Position numbers and translations under genes: made by a program. From assembly GCA_020633235.1 (NCBI GenBank), contig JACKEA010000003.1, positions 806,001 through 870,000 of the forward strand: 64,000 bases of DNA. Reading direction: 5' to 3'. Below, in pieces: positions 59,698 to 64,000 of the stretch (positions are counted from its first letter, which is position 1; each line of letters opens with the position of its first letter). This stretch comes from Polyangiaceae bacterium (GTDB lineage Bacteria > Myxococcota_A > Polyangia > Polyangiales > Polyangiaceae). Below the pieces are notes generated by a model that searched no databases, had not been told where the DNA came from, and saw nothing but the letters and a program-made list of their open reading frames with translations.

Positions 59698-62496
59698 TCA
59701 GCGCGGGTACGGCGGGACGTACGGGTTGGTGATGTTGTGCGAGGTAGTCACGCTGAACATCTTGCCCGCACCGTGGCAGGTCTCACAGGACTCCATCTCG
59801 TCGCCGTTCCACGGATCCGCCGGGGTCGGGTCGGAGATCATGAGGTTGCCGTGGGCGACGGAAGAGTCGCTGTCGTGGCAGCTCATGCACGCCAGGCGCG
59901 CCGGCTTCTCGCTCCAGGAGGAGCTGTCCGCGTGGCACTTCTGACAGTTGCGCACGTCCTGCGGGAAGATGATGCTCCCGCCCACGTTCACCTCGCCGGG
60001 CTTGTTCACGTAAGCCAGGAAGTGCGCGCCGTGGATGCGGCGAGAGATGGGCGCCGCACCGAAGCCGGCGTTGCTGCGCCCGGACGCCGCCGAGGAGCCC
60101 CAGCCGTCGACGAAGGTGTCGGTGGCCAGACGATCATTGGCGGTGCGACGGTAGTCGTGGCAAGCGCCGCACACGTCCACGTCCCAGTCGTAGTTGCCGT
60201 GGATGCCGCCCTGAGAGCCGGGGTTGTGGCAATCACCGCAGTTGGTCGCGATCTTCGGCTCCACGGAGGCCGTGCCCACCTGGAAGTTCATGATGCCGAA
60301 GGAACGCGGCGACGGGCTGACGCGGATCCAGACGGTGTAGGTGCCCGGCTCTGCGGTGGCGACGTCATCCAACTGATAGGTGAAGTTGTCGGCGTTCCAG
60401 GTGACCTTGGGGTCGTCGTCCGCCGGGTTCGAGTGCTTGTAGATCGGGTTCGCCGGGTAGGAGCCGGAGCCGGCCTTGGCGACGTACACGCCGGGAGCGA
60501 GGGTCAGCGCCGTTGCCACGTCGCTACCCACGATCTCGAGGTTCGATTGACGCGGGCTGGGCAGCGCCATGACCTCTACCGCGTCGCCCTTGACCGCGGC
60601 AAACGCCACGGAGCGGAACGACGAGCTGGCGTTCAACCAGGCGGCGACCTCGACGGACGTCGCACCGGCCTTCTTGATGGCCGTGTCCGTGTTCACGGTG
60701 ACGGCCTTCGCGCCCACCTTGATCTGCAGGTTCGCGGCCGTGCTCAGATCCCAGGGACCGGCTGCGCTGAGCACGGAGCCACGAGCCGCCGTAGTGAGCT
60801 GCGGGATGCGCCGGGCGCGGGGACCGTTGACGAACAGGTAGCTGCTCGAAGCGATGGTGGAAGGATCGATGGCGGTGTTCGTCGCCTTGTCCTTCACCAC
60901 CACGGTCACGACCGGTGCCTCGCCGGCCACGTAGTACGTGCCGTTGCCGGGGGGCGTCATGGTCACGTCCAGCGTGTACTTGTTGGCTTGGTCCGTGATC
61001 AAGTGCTTGTCGGTGATGTCGTTGGCGTTGTGGCACATCGAGCAGTTCGCATCGCTCGCCTGCGCGCCGCCACCGTGCTTCTGGATCTCGCACTTGCCGG
61101 TCGTCGTGTTGCACTCGCCGGTGCCGTAAGCGGCCAAGCAGTCGGTCTTGGTGGTGCAGGCGGTGTTGCCGAGCACGCGCGGGGGCTTGAAGTCACCCGA
61201 GGCCCACTCCACGGCGTCGTGGCAGGCGCCGCAGGCCTGGCGGCTGGGCTTGCTCTTCCACACGTCGTCCTGGTGACACTTCGCGCAGTTCTTGATGTTG
61301 GCCGGGAAGGCCGTCTCGAGATACGCCTCGAAGTCGCCCCAGGTCGGGTTGGTGTTGAACTCGGACGCGAGGTCTTCACCCATGTGCGCACCGTGAACGC
61401 GGCGCACGAGGTCGTCGCTCAGGTAGGCGCCCGTGGCGGTGGCGGACCACTCGCTGTTGTCCGCGCACACGTACTTGCCGCCACCCGCACTCACCGGCTT
61501 GCTGCCATCGGTGCAGACCTGAACCGCCGCGTAGCCGTCCTGGTTGTGGCAGTTCTTGCACGTGTCGATCGGAGCGGAGTCGATCGACGGGATGCCCGTC
61601 GGCAGGTGGCCGGGGTCCACGTGATGCATGTAGTACTGACCATTGGCCGCACCCTTGTGACAGGAGTCGCAGCCGCCCTCGACGATCTTGGCCTCGGGAG
61701 TGGCCGTGCCGATCTGGACGTCCACGAGCGGATAGGTCTGGTCCAGCGGATAGGCCTTGGGGACCGCCCAGAGACCGATGGTGTAGGTGCCCGGAGCCTC
61801 GTCCGTGACGGCTTCCATCGTGTAAGTGAGGGTGCTGCCCGTCACGACCAGATTGGCGTTCGTGGTGGTGAGCAGGTTGATGTAGTGGTGCTCCGCCGCG
61901 GTGCGATCCGTGGAAGCGTTCAAGAGCTTCACCGCCGCCACGGTCTTGAGCGTGTCGAGGGGACCGCTCATGTACAGGTTCAGGATGGAGAAGTCGGCCA
62001 ACTCGAGCGGGAGGCCCTTGGCGTCCTTCAGGTCGAAGGTGACGACGATCTTCTCGCCGGCCACGTAGTGGGTGCCGTTCGCCGGGGCGGTCACCGTAGG
62101 CGCCAGGTTCAGGCCGGGAGTCTCGCCCGCGTTCAATCCGGGCTTGCCGGGATTGCCGGTGGATGCGTCGCCGTCGGTCACGGTCACGCTGGTGCCGTCG
62201 TCACACTTGATGGTCTTGGTGCCGTCGTTGTTGTCCGTGACGGTGCAGCCGCTGCCCGCGTCCCCGTTGACCCCGTTGGCCACGGTCACGCTGGTGCCGT
62301 CGTCGCAGCTGATGGTGGCGGTGCCGTCGCCGTTGTCCGAAACGGTACAGCTGGTGCCTGCGCTGCCGTCACCGGCAGGTCCGGCCTTGCCAGGGGCGCC
62401 GTCGTCTGCGGCGCAGGCGCCCAGAGACAGGGCTCCGGCGAGCGCGACCGCGATGCCCAGGGGCAGCGCCAAGAATGATGAGTTGACGTTCCGCAT
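59698..62496 (-). CDS. OmcA/MtrC-type decahaem outer-membrane lipoprotein cytochrome
   Basis: 932 aa. Lipobox ALSLGAC (signal ends about residue 25). Two tandem Gly/Asp-rich 34-aa repeats follow. Ten CXXCH haem motifs in two groups of five (CDSCH, CKNCH, CAKCH, CGACH, CSMCH; then CGDCH, CGACH, CQKCH, CMSCH, CETCH) are separated by beta domains with YYVAGEAPVVTVVVKD and GTHYVAGEKIVVTFDLKD. This is the plan of MtrC/OmcA, which pass electrons to extracellular acceptors. ATG at 62496 with GGAGAAAC. A perfect FNR box lies 170 bp upstream and an intrinsic terminator ends the gene, so it is monocistronic and probably induced by low oxygen. Confidence 0.95.
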   Translation of the reverse strand: MRNVNSSFLALPLGIAVALAGALSLGACAADDGAPGKAGPAGDGSAGTSCTVSDNGDGTATISCDDGTSVTVANGVNGDAGSGCTVTDNNDGTKTIKCDDGTSVTVTDGDASTGNPGKPGLNAGETPGLNLAPTVTAPANGTHYVAGEKIVVTFDLKDAKGLPLELADFSILNLYMSGPLDTLKTVAAVKLLNASTDRTAAEHHYINLLTTTNANLVVTGSTLTYTMEAVTDEAPGTYTIGLWAVPKAYPLDQTYPLVDVQIGTATPEAKIVEGGCDSCHKGAANGQYYMHHVDPGHLPTGIPSIDSAPIDTCKNCHNQDGYAAVQVCTDGSKPVSAGGGKYVCADNSEWSATATGAYLSDDLVRRVHGAHMGEDLASEFNTNPTWGDFEAYLETAFPANIKNCAKCHQDDVWKSKPSRQACGACHDAVEWASGDFKPPRVLGNTACTTKTDCLAAYGTGECNTTTGKCEIQKHGGGAQASDANCSMCHNANDITDKHLITDQANKYTLDVTMTPPGNGTYYVAGEAPVVTVVVKDKATNTAIDPSTIASSSYLFVNGPRARRIPQLTTAARGSVLSAAGPWDLSTAANLQIKVGAKAVTVNTDTAIKKAGATSVEVAAWLNASSSFRSVAFAAVKGDAVEVMALPSPRQSNLEIVGSDVATALTLAPGVYVAKAGSGSYPANPIYKHSNPADDDPKVTWNADNFTYQLDDVATAEPGTYTVWIRVSPSPRSFGIMNFQVGTASVEPKIATNCGDCHNPGSQGGIHGNYDWDVDVCGACHDYRRTANDRLATDTFVDGWGSSAASGRSNAGFGAAPISRRIHGAHFLAYVNKPGEVNVGGSIIFPQDVRNCQKCHADSSSWSEKPARLACMSCHDSDSSVAHGNLMISDPTPADPWNGDEMESCETCHGAGKMFSVTTSHNITNPYVPPYPR
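62179..62353 (-). repeat. Tandem 102-bp coding repeat in the cytochrome N-terminus
   Basis: Two units with a 102-bp period (starting 62179 and 62281) encode CTVSDNGDGTATISCDDGTS and CTVTDNNDGTKTIKCDDGTS. They form a surface linker between lipid anchor and haem domains. Confidence 0.7.
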
Positions 62497-62585
62497 TTTT
62501 GTTTCTCCGCGAACGCACGCACTAGGAGCCGCGTGCAGACACAATGCGCGGGCGCGAAGCAAGAGTTGGGCCGCACGTGAAACGC

Positions 62586-62616
62586 GAGGATTTCGCGCGA
62601 GTCTCGCGCAGTCCTC
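62586..62616 (-). promoter_or_regulatory. Stem-loop in the cytochrome leader
   Basis: GAGGA/TCCTC and GCGCGA/TCGCGC arms form a two-part stem with a small internal loop, 90 nt upstream of the cytochrome ATG. No U-tract; it may stabilise the mRNA or be an operator. Confidence 0.35.
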
Positions 62617-62665
62617 ACGTCACGTTGCGTCGTGGCCGCAATGTCTGCTCGGCAGCGGACCTTCG

Positions 62666-62679
62666 TTGATCGCGATCAA
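62666..62679. promoter_or_regulatory. FNR-type binding site
   Basis: TTGATCGCGATCAA matches the FNR consensus TTGAT-N4-ATCAA at every specified base and is a perfect palindrome. It is 170 bp before the decahaem cytochrome start and 62 bp past the stop of the NAGS-like gene, so the cytochrome is the target. No -10 box was convincing. Confidence 0.6.
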
Positions 62680-62741
62680 GACCACGCCGAGTGAGCGCGA
62701 AAATCATTCATGCGTCATTGCGCCGCAGGCGGGGTCGTGTC

Positions 62742-63956
62742 TCAGCGCAAGAAGTCGTCGCTCAGGCTCTCGGCGTGGCTCACCACGGCGAAGACCTCCG
62801 CTGCGTCCACGCCGCGCCAGAAGACCTGCCAGTGCGGGAGTCGCACCATGCCGTCGCACACCGTCAGGTACCACGCTGCGGTGGGGTTGCCGATGCGAGT
62901 CCGCCAGTACAGTTGAGGAAAGTCACGCGACAGTGCTTGCCACAGGTCACGCCCGACGCCTTCACCTTGCGCCAGCGGCTCCACCGCGAACTTCGAGAGA
63001 TAGGGCGCGCCGTGCCCCGGATGCACGACCGCAGCCCCCCGAAACTCTTGCTCCACGTACACCGCCAACGGCTGCTTGTCGAAGAAGCGCGGGTGGAGGG
63101 AGTGGCCGAAGCTCGCGGAAAGGAGCCCGGTGAGCCGCTCGCGATCGATCGCGTCGTAGCCCTCGTGGCGCTCGATGGCGCTGCCGCGCTTCACCAGCGT
63201 CCCGGCACCTTTCACCGTGAACAGCTCGCGCAGCAGGTCCAGCGGCGTCGTGATGCTGACCACCAGGCGGGCGGGTTCGGCGTGAGCAAGGAGCCCCTGC
63301 ACGTGGGCGAGCAGCCGCGCGTCGGACTTGCCCAAGAGCGACAGCAAGAGCTTCGCATCGCTCCGCAAGTTGACCACCGACACGCTGCTACCCTCGATGG
63401 GCAACAGGTGCCGTTGGGCCACTTCCCGGCGTCGATCCCCGTGCACGTGCAGGCCGCCGTGCCGTCGAAGCAACACCAGCTTGCGGCTGGAAAGGTCCGC
63501 CGCCAAGCGCCCGACCCAGGCCAAGCGCTCGGGCATTTCGGCACCGGCGCCCTGGTCCACGACCATCAGGGGAGTGCACCCTCCCCGCAGGGCGTCCCGC
63601 AGCCCATCCACGAGCCCCACGTCGCTCGCGGCATGGTGGGTCACGCTCATGCGGGCGCTGCCGAGGCGCTTGTCGAGCCGTGCGCGGCTGACTTCCGCGG
63701 TATCCGGATCGAACAGGCCGAGCAACACGGGAGCGTACAGGCCGAGCTCCGACAAGAAACGCAGTTGCTCGACGAACCCCCCGAGCCCCTGGCGTACGAC
63801 GGGAGCACCCGGCGCTACGAGGGCGAAGCTCTCCTTCGGCAATCGGCGGAACAGCTCGAGGTACAGCTCCGCCTCCGAGCGACGACCGACGCTCTCCAGA
63901 AACGTGAGAACTGCGTCCGCGGCGGGCGCAGGCGGGGGCTGAGTCGGCGTAGCCAA
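62742..63956 (-). CDS. N-acetylglutamate synthase-like protein, amino-acid-kinase plus NAT domain
   Basis: 404 aa. The C-terminal 150 residues form the vertebrate-type NAGS NAT domain: YLSKFAVEPLAQGEGVGRDLWQAL and LYWRTRIGNPTAAWYLTVCDGM. The N-terminal 230 residues resemble an amino-acid-kinase fold but lack the conserved Lys/Gly start, so they are probably allosteric rather than catalytic. It would acetylate glutamate with acetyl-CoA, the first step of arginine synthesis. TTG start at 63956, about 12 nt after a GATACT box. Its upstream neighbour lies outside the window. Confidence 0.75.
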   Translation of the reverse strand: MATPTQPPPAPAADAVLTFLESVGRRSEAELYLELFRRLPKESFALVAPGAPVVRQGLGGFVEQLRFLSELGLYAPVLLGLFDPDTAEVSRARLDKRLGSARMSVTHHAASDVGLVDGLRDALRGGCTPLMVVDQGAGAEMPERLAWVGRLAADLSSRKLVLLRRHGGLHVHGDRRREVAQRHLLPIEGSSVSVVNLRSDAKLLLSLLGKSDARLLAHVQGLLAHAEPARLVVSITTPLDLLRELFTVKGAGTLVKRGSAIERHEGYDAIDRERLTGLLSASFGHSLHPRFFDKQPLAVYVEQEFRGAAVVHPGHGAPYLSKFAVEPLAQGEGVGRDLWQALSRDFPQLYWRTRIGNPTAAWYLTVCDGMVRLPHWQVFWRGVDAAEVFAVVSHAESLSDDFLR

Positions 63957-64000
63957 CGACGGAGCGGCAGTATCACAAGTCGAATCTGCAAGGTCTACCC

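Noticed and set aside
59737..62478. A 913-codon open frame antisense to the decahaem cytochrome
   Set aside because: It is Ala/Arg/Val-rich with no domain or ribosome site, a product of GC-rich third positions; the opposite frame has ten haem motifs.

Overview
The window is high-GC bacterial chromosome with short intergenic gaps, and it looks like a myxobacterium (Myxococcota, probably the Polyangia/Sorangium side). The evidence is indirect: two proteins end in a MYXO-CTERM-like sorting tail (GCG/CGAC-type Cys-Gly motif, hydrophobic helix, Arg cluster). Many secreted lipoproteins have a long Gly/Ser linker straight after the lipobox. There is a complete pilMNOPQ type IV pilus operon, hybrid histidine kinases are abundant, and there is a convincing sigma-54-type promoter. 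I found no tRNA, rRNA, CRISPR array, transposase or phage gene.

Layout. 1-1230: C-terminal part of a molybdenum hydroxylase (XdhB type). 1224-6420: secreted lipoproteins (C-type lectin fold, beta-helix), a MYXO-CTERM protein and a YkvA/DUF1232 protein. 6491-11792: a lipoprotein, a small acidic protein, then a 13-haem c-type cytochrome translationally coupled to an outer-membrane beta-barrel, which suggests an extracellular electron-transfer conduit. 11851-20031: one long minus-strand signalling operon of six genes (receiver, FIST sensor, hybrid kinase, receiver-HD-GYP, FIST sensor, hybrid kinase). 20157-29301: cdsA, a DUF2202 lipoprotein, archease-rtcB RNA repair, hypothetical genes, fetAB-like metal export, and a short threonyl-tRNA synthetase without TGS and editing domains. 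29608-34755: a duplicated phosphodiester-glycosidase-like protein, an esterase, and a SpoIID-like lipoprotein with two somatomedin-B-like modules under an apparent sigma-54 promoter. 34757-40155: pilMNOPQ. 40360-45559: LysM-DUF882, a small membrane protein, BrkB, class III FBPase and a diacylglycerol-kinase-like enzyme. 45730-47043: an FAD monooxygenase. 47045-58328: two glycoside hydrolases (GH63-like, GH15) divergent from a zwf-pgl-pgi-tal-gnd operon, a unit for glucose release and its oxidative pentose-phosphate use. 58412-63956: a GFA protein, an AraC regulator, a decahaem OmcA/MtrC-type lipoprotein cytochrome with a perfect FNR box upstream and an intrinsic terminator downstream, and a vertebrate-type N-acetylglutamate-synthase-like protein.

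The most unusual non-coding signal is a family of about ten dispersed, hairpin-forming repeats (core TTGTTGGTCCGGCGCGA followed by an inverted arm). They sit almost entirely in gene ends and gaps, in both orientations, sometimes as inverted pairs, and behave like REP elements. Other regulatory structure: sigma-54 promoter plus tandem palindromes, a potential G-quadruplex upstream of pilM, a Shine-Dalgarno-masking hairpin with an alternative pairing partner, and several promoters whose -10 box lies only 6-8 nt from the start codon (leaderless mRNAs).
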